A DNA stretch of 64,000 bases from Pseudarthrobacter siccitolerans (lineage in GTDB: Bacteria > Actinomycetota > Actinomycetes > Actinomycetales > Micrococcaceae): the NCBI RefSeq assembly GCF_030823375.1, contig NZ_JAUSXB010000001.1, positions 2,046,001-2,110,000 on the forward strand. The letters run 5' to 3'. Positions 47,350 to 56,740 of this stretch are shown here, piece by piece (within the stretch, counting starts at the first letter, position 1; every line of letters begins with the position of its first letter). Under the pieces are notes generated by a model. That model was not told the DNA's origin and searched no databases. It saw only the letters and a program-made list of their open reading frames with translations. Position numbers and translations under genes: made by a program.

Positions 47350-47369
47350 AATTGTTAGCGCCAACAATT
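47350..47369. promoter_or_regulatory. LacI-type arabinoside operator
   Basis: AATTGTTAGCGCCAACAATT is a 20-bp palindrome with one mismatch pair. It has the TGTTAGCGCTAACA form typical of arabinose/xylose-linked LacI regulators. It is 18 bp from the 3' end of the LacI gene and upstream of the binding-protein gene on the minus strand. Confidence 0.8.
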
Positions 47370-47387
47370 CGATCGACTGTTCTCGTT

Positions 47388-48389
47388 TCAGCCGCGGCTG
47401 CTGTCCCGTTCCACAATGCTGTAGTCGATGGAAACCACGCGCTGCTCCTGGCCCCGGTCCGCCATCCGTTCCGTCAGGAGGCGCAGGGCTTCGCTGGCAA
47501 TGGCGCGCTTGTCAAAGGACACGGTGGTCAAGGAAGGCACGGCGTAGCGGCCGTCGGCAATGTCGTCGAAGCCCGCCACCGCGATGTCGTCCGGTATCCG
47601 CAGGCCCCTCTTCCAGAGCACACTGAGGGCGCCGATGGCCATGGAATCCGTGAAGCAGAACAGGGCCTCGGGAAGCGGATGCGAGTCCAGGTAGGCCGTG
47701 AGTGCCTCGGCGGCAGTCTGCGGCGTCCATTTTTCGCAGGGAACCAGCAGTGACTCGTCCCGGGCGATGCCCAGGATCTCCAGTGCCTGTTCATAACCTT
47801 GGGTTCTCGCGATCGCCGCGGCCGATCCCCTGCCCTGGGTGGTTCCCAGGACGGCGATTCTGCGGCGCCCGGACTTCGCCAGGGCCAGTGTCATGTCTCG
47901 CGCGGCCGCGACGCTATCCACGAAGACGCGGTCGGCGAGCTTTTGGGTGACCTCACCCAGCAGGACAACGGGCGGAAGGGCAACGCCTACCTGGACGGCG
48001 CTCTCATCCAACACCACAGGGTTAAGGATCAGCCCGTCGATCAGGTTGGTGCGGGCACGCACCATGAGTTCGTGTTCGCGCTGGGGGTCGGAGCCGGTTT
48101 CCTCGATCTGCACAACCCAGCCCTGCTCATGCGCCACCTCGACGATGTTGTGGGCAATTTCTGCCGAGTAGGGCGTAGCAAGGTCAGGCAAGGCCAGCGC
48201 AATCACACCGGACCTCCCGTTCCGCAGTCCACGGGCGGAGAGATTGGGCACGTAGTCCAGATCGAGAATGGCCTGCTCCACCTTCAATCTGGTGGCTTCA
48301 CTTACCGGAACGATGCCGTTCATCACGTTCGAGACAGTCTTGGGTGAAACACCTGCGCGGCGCGCGACGTCCTTGACTGTTGCGCGCAC
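47388..48389 (-). CDS. LacI-family regulator of the arabinoside cluster
   Basis: From the GTG at 48389, after AAGGGGAG, the protein has 333 residues: LacI HTH (ATVKDVARRAGVSPKTVSNVMNGIVPVSEATRLKVEQAI), hinge NLSARGLRNGRSG, then the sugar-binding core with DLATPYSAEIAHNI, LFCFTDSMAIGAL and VAGFDDIADGRY. It lies upstream of the importer operon on the same strand, with a probable operator just past its 3' end, so it likely represses the operon and is relieved by an arabinoside. Confidence 0.93.
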   Translation of the reverse strand: MRATVKDVARRAGVSPKTVSNVMNGIVPVSEATRLKVEQAILDLDYVPNLSARGLRNGRSGVIALALPDLATPYSAEIAHNIVEVAHEQGWVVQIEETGSDPQREHELMVRARTNLIDGLILNPVVLDESAVQVGVALPPVVLLGEVTQKLADRVFVDSVAAARDMTLALAKSGRRRIAVLGTTQGRGSAAAIARTQGYEQALEILGIARDESLLVPCEKWTPQTAAEALTAYLDSHPLPEALFCFTDSMAIGALSVLWKRGLRIPDDIAVAGFDDIADGRYAVPSLTTVSFDKRAIASEALRLLTERMADRGQEQRVVSIDYSIVERDSSRG

Positions 48390-48636
48390 TGCTCCCCTTT
48401 CAGACCCACGACGCCTACTCAGCAGGCAGTGGCTGGCACTGCCGATGACTTTGCTGACGATGTTACCTCCCGTCCCGGGCAACGCCGGAGGCGTGTTGAT
48501 GCATCACTACCGAAGGGTCGTGCCGCGTCTTGAGGGCAGCTCCGTCGGATCGGGGGTGCCGACAAGGGAGGGTCTGCCAGTCCTCGTTTCAGCAGGGACT
48601 CCCTTGCCCTTCCACGAAGGCGTTGACTGGAGGTAA

Positions 48637-49671
<1,035 letters not shown>

Positions 49672-49697
49672 CCTTCATAACTGCGTAATTTTCAAAC

Positions 49698-49740
49698 AGA
49701 AGCGGACGACGCCGGGAGGCCCCCGCCGTCGTCCGCTTCC
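49698..49740. terminator. Dispersed palindrome, copy L
   Basis: GAAGCGGACGACGCCGGG and CCCGCCGTCGTCCGCTTC pair with one mismatch, 27 bp after the aldo/keto reductase stop and 21 bp after that of the convergent SDR remnant. Confidence 0.8.
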
Positions 49741-49760
49741 CTGTGTGCCTGCTCGCTTCC

Positions 49761-50144
49761 CTAGAGCGCGGACCAGCCGCCATCGGAGGCAAGGATGGCG
49801 CCGTTACTGTTGGTGCCGTCGTCGCTGAGCAGGAAGGTGATGGATGCGGCGAGCTGCGCTGCGGTGGCGGGCGCGGGGACAGTGGCCTGCATAAGCGGGC
49901 CAAGGCGTTCGGCGGCCAGCTGGGACCCCCAGTCGGCAACGATGTTGGTGATCGTGGCACCCGGAGCCACGGCGTTGAAGCGCAGACCCTTGGGTCCATA
50001 CATCACGGCCGAGTTCTTGGTGAGGCCTACCACTGCGTGCTTCGACGCGGTGTAGGCCGCGCCGGCAGCGGAACCTCGCAGGCCCGCTTCGGAGGCGACG
50101 TTAACCACGGAACCGGTCCCTGCCTGGAGCATCAGCGGCACCAA
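49761..50144 (-). pseudogene. C-terminal remnant of a short-chain dehydrogenase
   Basis: The frame encodes only the second half of a classical SDR: SGSVVNVASEAGLRG, the catalytic AYTASKHAVVGLTKN, FNAVAPGATITN and the final SDDGTNSNGAILASDGGWSA. The N-terminal Rossmann motif TGxxxGxG and the NNAG block are missing. In-frame codons upstream of 50144 (up to about 50165) still resemble ALVPLML of an SDR, then homology ends. No start signal is seen, so a deletion pseudogene is likely. Confidence 0.75.
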
Positions 50145-50261
50145 GGCGGTCGAACGGATTGATGGTGGTTCGCGGGCATCCCACCCGCTGCGATGACAGA
50201 CCGGGCGTCACACAACGCGACGGCCTCCGGATCCGGACCAACAACGCCCTACCCTTGACTG

Positions 50262-50819
50262 GTGACTTTGACTAAGATTCGCACCGCCGCCGCGAGCTCC
50301 CTCGCCGCCGCCGGTCTCCTGTTTACCCTCGCCGCCTGCTCCGCGCCGGCCGCCACCCAGCCAACCACCTCAGCACCGGCTTCCACAGCAGCGGCTTCAT
50401 CCAGCGCCGCTGCCGGGCCCTGCACCGGCGTGAAGGTCATCATCGATTCGGGCGCCCTGAAGCAGGCTGCCGCCGACACCTCCGTTTGCGTGCCCGTGGA
50501 CGCGCCCACCGTCGCTTCCGCGGTGCTCGACAAGGCAAAGGTGAAAACCGAGGGCACCACCCAGTATCCAACTGAACTGGTGTGCCGCGTGAACGGCGTG
50601 CCTGCCGCGGACCTGGACATCGTCCACAAGGGCGGCACCTACCGGGAAGAGTGCAAAGGCATGCCCGCCGCGTTTGCCTACTGGGCTTTCTGGGTCAAGC
50701 CGGCCTCCGGTGACTGGGCATACGCCCAGGAGGGCCTCGCCACCCAGAAGGTGAGCCCCGGAGAGAGCCTGGAACTGCTCTTCACCGTCGACGGCGAACC
50801 GGCCGCCCCCAAGGCATGA
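50262..50819 (+). CDS. Lipoprotein of the ECF-linked substrate-capture type
   Basis: The 185-residue protein has a signal peptide with lipobox LAAC near residue 26, then a Ser/Ala/Thr-rich linker and a globular part with VCRVNGVPAADLDIVHKGGTYREEC and AYWAFWVKPASGDWAYAQEG. The last pattern recalls SCO2322- and DUF4430-like proteins, which are linked to transcobalamin/intrinsic-factor C-terminal domains. Two further Cys may form a disulfide. The stop overlaps the start of the ECF gene (ATGA), so this is probably the extracellular partner of that transporter. The substrate is not proven. Confidence 0.75.
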   Translation: MTLTKIRTAAASSLAAAGLLFTLAACSAPAATQPTTSAPASTAAASSSAAAGPCTGVKVIIDSGALKQAAADTSVCVPVDAPTVASAVLDKAKVKTEGTTQYPTELVCRVNGVPAADLDIVHKGGTYREECKGMPAAFAYWAFWVKPASGDWAYAQEGLATQKVSPGESLELLFTVDGEPAAPKA

Positions 50820-53677
50820 CCTTTCGACCCGCGCCGCTGCGCGCCGGCATTGCTCTTGCCGTCGTGTTCATCGCGGCGCGGGTCATCTACCGCGTCCTCT
50901 TCAACGGCGCGGGCATTGGCTCGCCCATCCTGCTCGATCTGCCAGCCATGCGTCTGCCTGCCCCCTACGCCCATGTGGTCTTCCTCGGTCCGGTCTCCGG
51001 TCCCGGGCTGTGGGCGGCGGTCCTGTCCGCCCTGCCCATTGCCGGTATGTTCCTCGGGTTCGGCCTGCTCAACGCCTGGGTGGACGTGGCCCGCGGCTTC
51101 GTGCACCTGGCCCGCCGCGGTCCCATGCAGGGCACTGCCCGGATGCTGGTGGTGGCGTGGGCGGCACTCCCTGCACTGTCCGACGCCGTGACCTCCGTAC
51201 GCCTGGCGTTCCGGTTGCGGGGTGAACGCTTCGGACCCCGCGCCCTGGTGCCCGTGCTCGAGCGCACCCTGGAGCACGCCAGCAGGGTGGCAGCGGCCCT
51301 GGAACTGCGCGGCTTCGGGAGCCGGGCACCAAACCAGTCTGGCTCCCATTCCGAAGCGCCGGTCTTCATCCGGGACGCACAATTCCGCATCGGTGATGCC
51401 ACCGTCCGTGTTGCCGGATTCACCCCCGCCAGTGGCTCTATTTCCGTCATTACCGGGCCCACCGGTTCCGGCAAATCCACCATCCTGCGGGGTATCGCCG
51501 GTCTCCTCTCACACGTCGACGGCGGCGAACTTTCCGGCACCGTGCGCATTGCCGGGGCGGACCGCACCACCACTCCGCCGCGCGATACAGCCCGCCACAT
51601 CGGCGTCGTCCTGCAGAATCCCCGGGCCGCCTTCGCCAGCACCCGGGTCCGGGATGAAATCTCCCTCGCCCTTGAGCTGCGCGGCATGCCATCCGCGTCC
51701 ACCAAGGCCCGCGTGCAGGAGGTTTCCGAGCGGATTGGCGTGGCCGCGCTGCTGGACCGGAATCTCACCACCCTCTCGGCCGGGGAGGCAACGCTCGTCG
51801 CCATCGCCGCCGCGGTGGTGGACCATCCGGCCCTGCTCCTGGTGGACGAGCCCCTGGCCGACCTCGACACCACAGCCCGCGCACGCGTCATCGCCGTACT
51901 TCATGCACTCGCCCGGGACGCCGGCGTCTGTGTCATCGTTGCGGAGCACCGTGCGGAGGCGCTCGTCCCCGCTGCCGATTCCTGGTGGACCATCAACGAT
52001 GGCGTCCTGGTACCGAGTGCCGTGCCAGCCGCGCCTTCGCGCCCAATCGCTGTCCCCGAATCGTCGGAAGAGCCGGTGGACGTCCCGCCCGTACTGACGG
52101 CCGCCAACCTCGCGGTGTACCGCAAGGGCAAGCCGCTGGTGCGCGACGCGTCCCTGACCCTGCACCGCGGCGAAGTGGTGGCCCTCGTAGGGCCGAACGG
52201 CGCCGGGAAGTCGTCCCTCCTGGTGGCGCTTGCCCTCGGTGAAGGAGCGGTGAGTGAAGGAACGGTCGACAGCGGCACGGCCGACGGCGGCCGGGTCGCC
52301 CTGGTGCCGGACGCCTCGGACGACCTCTTCACCAGGGATTCCGTCGCGGGAGAGCTTCGCGCCGCCGAGCGGCGCCAGGCCCGAAAAGGCGGAGTCCAGC
52401 CTGCACCCGGCTCTGCAGCGTCCCGCCTCGCCCGTTTGCGCGGAGACGTCACCATTCCCATCGGGCACGAGCATCCCCGGGACCTTTCCGCCGGAGAGCG
52501 CAGAATCCTTGCCATCGCCCTGCAGACCATGGACGATCCTCAAGTACTCCTGATCGACGAGCCCACCCGCGGCCTCGATCCCGCGGCGCGCACGGCAGTT
52601 TCGGCGGCGCTGCGGGCCGCAGCGAACTCCGGTGCGGCGGTCCTGATCGCCACGCACGACCTCAACTTTGCCCACGGCCTCGGCGCCCGGATCCTCCCGA
52701 TGCGTGACGGAGTCGCGCCCTCTGCCGAAACGGAAGCCGCTCGGGCTGATGCCGTCTCCGGGCAGCCTGCAACAGCACCTCAAATCCCAGCACGAAAGTT
52801 CACCGACGAACCGACCGACGAATCAACCGACGCTCACAGCGCGAGGAAGCACCACCGCGTCCGGATGCCGCGGCCCGTCGAGCTCGCCGTCCTCGCCGCC
52901 GCAAACCTCTTGGCTCTCGGTGCCTTCTGCTGGCCGCTGCTCGCCGCCGCGCTCCCGCAGGATGCCGCCGCGGCACTCCCGTACGCTGCGCTGGCCATGG
53001 CACCCATCGCCGTCGTGGCTATCGTGGTGTCCCTTGACGGATCCGTCCGCTCCGCACACACGGTGGCGCTGCTCGGTGTCCTGGCCGCGGTAGGTTCCGC
53101 GGTGCGGGTGGCGAGTACCGGCGTCGGCGGCGTGGAGGCGGTCTTTATTCTGCTGATCCTGGCCGGGCGGGCGTTCGGTGCCCGCTTCGGCCTGCTGCTG
53201 GGTGCAGCCACCATCGCTGTCTCGAGTGTGCTGTGGGGCGGGATAGGGCCGTGGACCCCGTTCCAGATCTTCGCCTGCGCGTGGGTGGGCGCGGGGGCCG
53301 GCCTGCTCCCCCGCCGGGTGCGCGGGAAGGCAGAACTGTGGATGCTGTGCGGCTACGGCGTGGTGGCGTCGTACCTGTTCGGCCTGCTGACCAACCTGTG
53401 GTTCTGGCCCTTCGCGGTGGGCGCCGGCACGGGCATCTCTTACGAGCCGGGCGCGCCGCTGGGCACCAACCTCAGCAGCTTCCTGCTGTACTCGCTGGTG
53501 ACGTCGACGGCGGGGTGGGACACCCTGCGCGCCATCACCACGATCATCGGCATCGCGGTGGTAGGCCGGGCCATCCTCGCCGCGCTGCGGCGCGTGAAGC
53601 CGGTCTCCAGCGTGGGCGGGCAAACCAAGCAGGCACACTCCGCCCAGGCCAAGGACCCGCTGCAACTGAGGGCCTGA
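50816..53677 (+). CDS. ECF-type transporter with T, A, A and S parts in one polypeptide
   Basis: This 953-residue protein contains, in order: a short T-component-like membrane part (about 1-165, with coupling motif ALELRGFGSR); ABC ATPase 1 (about 185-400: GPTGSGKST, LSAGEAT, LLLVDEPLADLD); ABC ATPase 2 (about 425-615: GPNGAGKSS, LSAGERR, VLLIDEPTRGLD); a charged linker; and an S-component-like C-terminal membrane domain (about 680-930). Energy-coupling-factor transporters usually need two to four genes; here all parts are joined. The ATGA overlap with the lipoprotein gene implies one unit. A cobalamin-like or other vitamin substrate is a guess from the lipoprotein. Confidence 0.9.
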   Translation: MTFRPAPLRAGIALAVVFIAARVIYRVLFNGAGIGSPILLDLPAMRLPAPYAHVVFLGPVSGPGLWAAVLSALPIAGMFLGFGLLNAWVDVARGFVHLARRGPMQGTARMLVVAWAALPALSDAVTSVRLAFRLRGERFGPRALVPVLERTLEHASRVAAALELRGFGSRAPNQSGSHSEAPVFIRDAQFRIGDATVRVAGFTPASGSISVITGPTGSGKSTILRGIAGLLSHVDGGELSGTVRIAGADRTTTPPRDTARHIGVVLQNPRAAFASTRVRDEISLALELRGMPSASTKARVQEVSERIGVAALLDRNLTTLSAGEATLVAIAAAVVDHPALLLVDEPLADLDTTARARVIAVLHALARDAGVCVIVAEHRAEALVPAADSWWTINDGVLVPSAVPAAPSRPIAVPESSEEPVDVPPVLTAANLAVYRKGKPLVRDASLTLHRGEVVALVGPNGAGKSSLLVALALGEGAVSEGTVDSGTADGGRVALVPDASDDLFTRDSVAGELRAAERRQARKGGVQPAPGSAASRLARLRGDVTIPIGHEHPRDLSAGERRILAIALQTMDDPQVLLIDEPTRGLDPAARTAVSAALRAAANSGAAVLIATHDLNFAHGLGARILPMRDGVAPSAETEAARADAVSGQPATAPQIPARKFTDEPTDESTDAHSARKHHRVRMPRPVELAVLAAANLLALGAFCWPLLAAALPQDAAAALPYAALAMAPIAVVAIVVSLDGSVRSAHTVALLGVLAAVGSAVRVASTGVGGVEAVFILLILAGRAFGARFGLLLGAATIAVSSVLWGGIGPWTPFQIFACAWVGAGAGLLPRRVRGKAELWMLCGYGVVASYLFGLLTNLWFWPFAVGAGTGISYEPGAPLGTNLSSFLLYSLVTSTAGWDTLRAITTIIGIAVVGRAILAALRRVKPVSSVGGQTKQAHSAQAKDPLQLRA

Positions 53678-53728
53678 GGACCCCGCTGAAAAATAGTGGC
53701 AGGACCAGCCCCTTGTTGATGATGTGCT

Positions 53729-54688
53729 TCAGGCACCTGCGTATTGAGCAGGGGAGTTGGCTTCGACTGCAGTGTTTAGTTCCTGAAGGGTCGGTGGGTT
53801 TGCTCCGGGGCGCTGTACTGTGATGGCCGCGGCTGCCGCTGCGGTGTGTCCAAGCTGCTCCAGGACAGCCGGGGCGAAGCCTTCGGTTCCTCGGGTGAGG
53901 AAGCCCAGGATAAGGGCGGACATGTAGGAGTCCCCGGCGCCGATGGTGTCCGCAACTGTCGTTTTCACGGCGGGGATGCTGATGGTGGCGGCGGCTGTAG
54001 TGAATTGGGAACCTTCAGCGCCTTTAGTAATGACGGTCAACCGGGTGCCCAGTCCGAGGAGGTGGGCCGCGGTTTCGTCCAGGCTTTTCCGGGGGTACAG
54101 CCACTGCGCGTCCTCATCGCTGAGTTTGACCACGTCGGTGAGGGCCACGAGCTCTTCGAAGATAGCCTTCGCTTCCGTGTGGCTGCCGAGGAGGGCTGGC
54201 CGAATGTTGGGGTCATAGGTGATCATGCAGTGCCGGTGGGCCTGTTCCAGCAGGGCTTTTACGCCGCTGGCACCTGGGCTAAGGAAAGTGGCGATGGATC
54301 CCGTGTGCAGGATTTTGGGGAAGTACGCCGGCGGTGTGGGGGCCAGGTCCCAGGAAATATCGAACTCGTACGTGGCGGAGCCGTCCGGAGCGAGGGTTGC
54401 TGTTGCCGATGCCGTCCGGGCGAGGGATTTCGAACCGGGCAGGAGTGCCACTCCTGCACTGCGGAGATGGTTTTCGATGGCGGTCCCCCGGGCGTCCGGC
54501 CCGATGGCAGTGAGCAGACCCGTGGCCACGCCGAGGCGGCCGAGTCCGTAGGCTACATTGGCCGGCGAGCCGCCCGGGTGTTCCACCTGGCTGTGTGACG
54601 TTGTGACCACGTCGATCAGCGCTTCGCCCACGACCGTAACGTCAAGTGTCGGGTGGATGTCGTTCCGGGCTGTTGTGAGGTAATCCAT
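53729..54688 (-). CDS. PfkB-family fructokinase
   Basis: The 319-residue sugar kinase has VVGEALIDVV and the GGSPANVAYGLGRLG block near the start, ITYDPNIRP near residue 160, and the C-terminal DTIGAGDSYMSALILG with catalytic Asp. This is the fructokinase-like branch of PfkB and would make fructose-6-phosphate. It is downstream of the fructose ABC importer on the same strand, after a strong hairpin that may tune its expression. Confidence 0.92.
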   Translation of the reverse strand: MDYLTTARNDIHPTLDVTVVGEALIDVVTTSHSQVEHPGGSPANVAYGLGRLGVATGLLTAIGPDARGTAIENHLRSAGVALLPGSKSLARTASATATLAPDGSATYEFDISWDLAPTPPAYFPKILHTGSIATFLSPGASGVKALLEQAHRHCMITYDPNIRPALLGSHTEAKAIFEELVALTDVVKLSDEDAQWLYPRKSLDETAAHLLGLGTRLTVITKGAEGSQFTTAAATISIPAVKTTVADTIGAGDSYMSALILGFLTRGTEGFAPAVLEQLGHTAAAAAAITVQRPGANPPTLQELNTAVEANSPAQYAGA

Positions 54689-54730
54689 GGTCTGTCTCTC
54701 GTGGGGAGCTGGGGTGGGGGCTGTTCAAGC

Positions 54731-54774
54731 GACGTCAGTCCGCGGACCGGTAACCTGGTCCGCGGACTGACGTC
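54731..54774 (-). terminator. 18-bp perfect hairpin between importer ATPase and fructokinase genes
   Basis: GACGTCAGTCCGCGGACC and its exact complement enclose 8 bases. No T-run follows, so it may be a pause, a processing site or a transcript stabiliser for the upstream genes rather than a full terminator. Confidence 0.75.
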
Positions 54775-54791
54775 GGGGGGCAAACAGTTGA

Positions 54792-55586
54792 TCAGGCGGT
54801 GGCTGCACCGGTCATGATTGCCACTGCATCGGTCATATTGTGGGATTGCGGGGTGATGGTGGCCGCGCATTTGCCGAGGCGCTGGATGTGGATGCGATCT
54901 GCCACGTCGAACACGTGGGGCATGTTGTGGCTGATCAGGATGACCGGCAGGCCGCGGTCCCGGAGGTCCCGGACCAGCTGCAGGACCTGGTTGGACTCGC
55001 GCACGCCCAGCGCCGCCGTCGGCTCATCCAGCACCACAACCTTTGAACCGAACGCCGCGGCACGGGCGACCGCCACGGCCTGGCGCTGGCCGCCGGAGAG
55101 GTTCTCGACCGGGACGGTGACGTCCTGAAGGGTGGAGATGCCGAGCCGCGTGAGCTCGTCCTTGGCTTTGCGGCGCATTCCCTTCGTGTCCAGGACGCGG
55201 AAGAGCTTGCCCACCGGGCCGGGGACCCGCTCTTCACGCCCGAGGAACAGGTTTGACGCCACATCGAGTGCCGGCGATACCGCCAGGTTCTGGTACACGG
55301 TCTCGATCCCGTGGGCGCGGGCATCCTGCGGCCGCTTGAAATGTACCGGCTGTCCTGAGACGAAGAGTTCGCCGGAATCCGGGACTTCCGCTCCGGTAAG
55401 GCATTTGATCAGGGTTGATTTGCCTGCACCGTTGTCGCCGATGATGGCCAGGACTTCGCCGGGGTAGAGGTCCAGGCTGACGCCGTCCAGGCCGACCACG
55501 CGGCCGAAGGTCTTGACGAGGTTCCTGGCTGACAGGATTGGCTCGCGGGTGGCGGTGTGGGGGGCTGCTGATTCTGTCATGGTCAT
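54792..55586 (-). CDS. Fructose-type sugar ABC transporter ATPase (single domain)
   Basis: From the ATG at 55586, which overlaps the permease stop (ATGA), the protein has 264 residues. It shows GDNGAGKSTLIKCL (Walker A), NLSGGQRQAVAVARAA (signature), KVVVLDEPTAALG (Walker B). One ATPase domain, where most CUT2 sugar ATPases have two, is the FrcA pattern known for fructose importers. It works with the permease and binding protein. Confidence 0.93.
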   Translation of the reverse strand: MTMTESAAPHTATREPILSARNLVKTFGRVVGLDGVSLDLYPGEVLAIIGDNGAGKSTLIKCLTGAEVPDSGELFVSGQPVHFKRPQDARAHGIETVYQNLAVSPALDVASNLFLGREERVPGPVGKLFRVLDTKGMRRKAKDELTRLGISTLQDVTVPVENLSGGQRQAVAVARAAAFGSKVVVLDEPTAALGVRESNQVLQLVRDLRDRGLPVILISHNMPHVFDVADRIHIQRLGKCAATITPQSHNMTDAVAIMTGAATA

Positions 55587-56629
55587 GACTTGACCTTTCG
55601 GATCCACTGGTCGATGGACACAGCGAGGATGATCAGGACGCCTACGGCGAGGGTCTGGTACAGAACGTCCAGCCCGGCGAGCGAGAGTCCGTTGCGGAAG
55701 ACGCCGACGATCAGGGCGCCGAGGAGTGTTCCCCAGACGGAGCCGCGGCCGCCGAAGAGGCTGGTTCCGCCGATCACGACGGCGGTGATGGAGTCGAGGT
55801 TCAGGTCCACACCGGCGTTGGGGCTGGCTGCGTTGGTGCGGCCGATCTGGATCCAGGCGCCGATGGCCAGGACGGCGCCGGCGGCGAGGTAGACGCTCAT
55901 GAGGACTTTGTTCACGGCGATGCCGGCCAGGCGGGCGGCTTCCTTGTCATCGCCCACGGCGTAGACGTGCCGGCCCCAGGCCGTCTTGCCGAGGATGAAG
56001 GCGATGGCGATGTAGAGCAGGAGCATCACGACTACGCCGGCGGAGATCCTGACGGCGCCCACAGGGAAGGTCGTCCCGGTCCAGGTCAGCAGGCCCGGCA
56101 TTGCCGAGCCACGCACCGTTGCTCCGTTGGAGTAAAGCAGCGTCAGGGCGATGAAGATATTCAGGGTGCCGAGGGTGACGATGAACGGAGGGAGCCGGAA
56201 CCTGGTGACCAGGAACCCGTTCACGGCTCCGGCGGCGAGTCCCACGATCAGGCCTGCGAGCAGGGCAACGGGCGCGGGGAGTCCGTTGTTGACGGCGAGC
56301 TGGGCCACGACCATGGAGGACAAGATCATCACGGCTCCGACGGACAGGTCAATCCCGGCCGTGAGGATGATGAGTGTCTGGGCGATGGCAAGGGTGCCGA
56401 CGACGGAAACCTGCTGGGTAATCAGCGAGAGGTTTTCAACCCGCAGGAACCTGTCATTAAGCAGGCCGAACACAATCACCGCGATGAGAAGTACGAGGGC
56501 CGGGCTGAGGGCGGGGTAGCGGTGGAGGATGTTGCGTATCCGGCTGAGCGGGGTCTGGCGGTCAAGGAATTCCTCCGCCAGGTCGGCATGCCCGGCGCTG
56601 GGCGGGCCGGCGGTCTGTTGCTGGGTCAC
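55583..56629 (-). CDS. Fructose-type sugar ABC transporter permease
   Basis: The 348-residue CUT2-type permease has about 8-10 membrane segments, the block TLAIAQTLIILTAGIDLSVGA and the EAA-like VYAVGDDKEAARLAGIAVNKV. It matches the FrcC pattern by size and by neighbouring genes. The binding-protein gene lies 110 bp upstream with a hairpin between. Confidence 0.93.
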   Translation of the reverse strand: MTQQQTAGPPSAGHADLAEEFLDRQTPLSRIRNILHRYPALSPALVLLIAVIVFGLLNDRFLRVENLSLITQQVSVVGTLAIAQTLIILTAGIDLSVGAVMILSSMVVAQLAVNNGLPAPVALLAGLIVGLAAGAVNGFLVTRFRLPPFIVTLGTLNIFIALTLLYSNGATVRGSAMPGLLTWTGTTFPVGAVRISAGVVVMLLLYIAIAFILGKTAWGRHVYAVGDDKEAARLAGIAVNKVLMSVYLAAGAVLAIGAWIQIGRTNAASPNAGVDLNLDSITAVVIGGTSLFGGRGSVWGTLLGALIVGVFRNGLSLAGLDVLYQTLAVGVLIILAVSIDQWIRKVKS

Positions 56630-56688
56630 GATGGGTCCTGATCTTCGATGATGGTTTGCTAGGGCGGAGCTAGCTCGGAATTGATGCT

Positions 56689-56722
56689 CCGGGGAGGCCG
56701 TAGCAGTGCGCGACCTCCCCGG
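56689..56722 (-). terminator. Hairpin between binding-protein and permease genes
   Basis: CCGGGGAGG and CCTCCCCGG arms enclose 16 bases just after the binding-protein stop. It probably gives more binding protein than permease mRNA by partial termination or 3' protection, as in many sugar importers. Confidence 0.7.
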
Positions 56723-56740
56723 GCGAATGGCTACGGGGTT

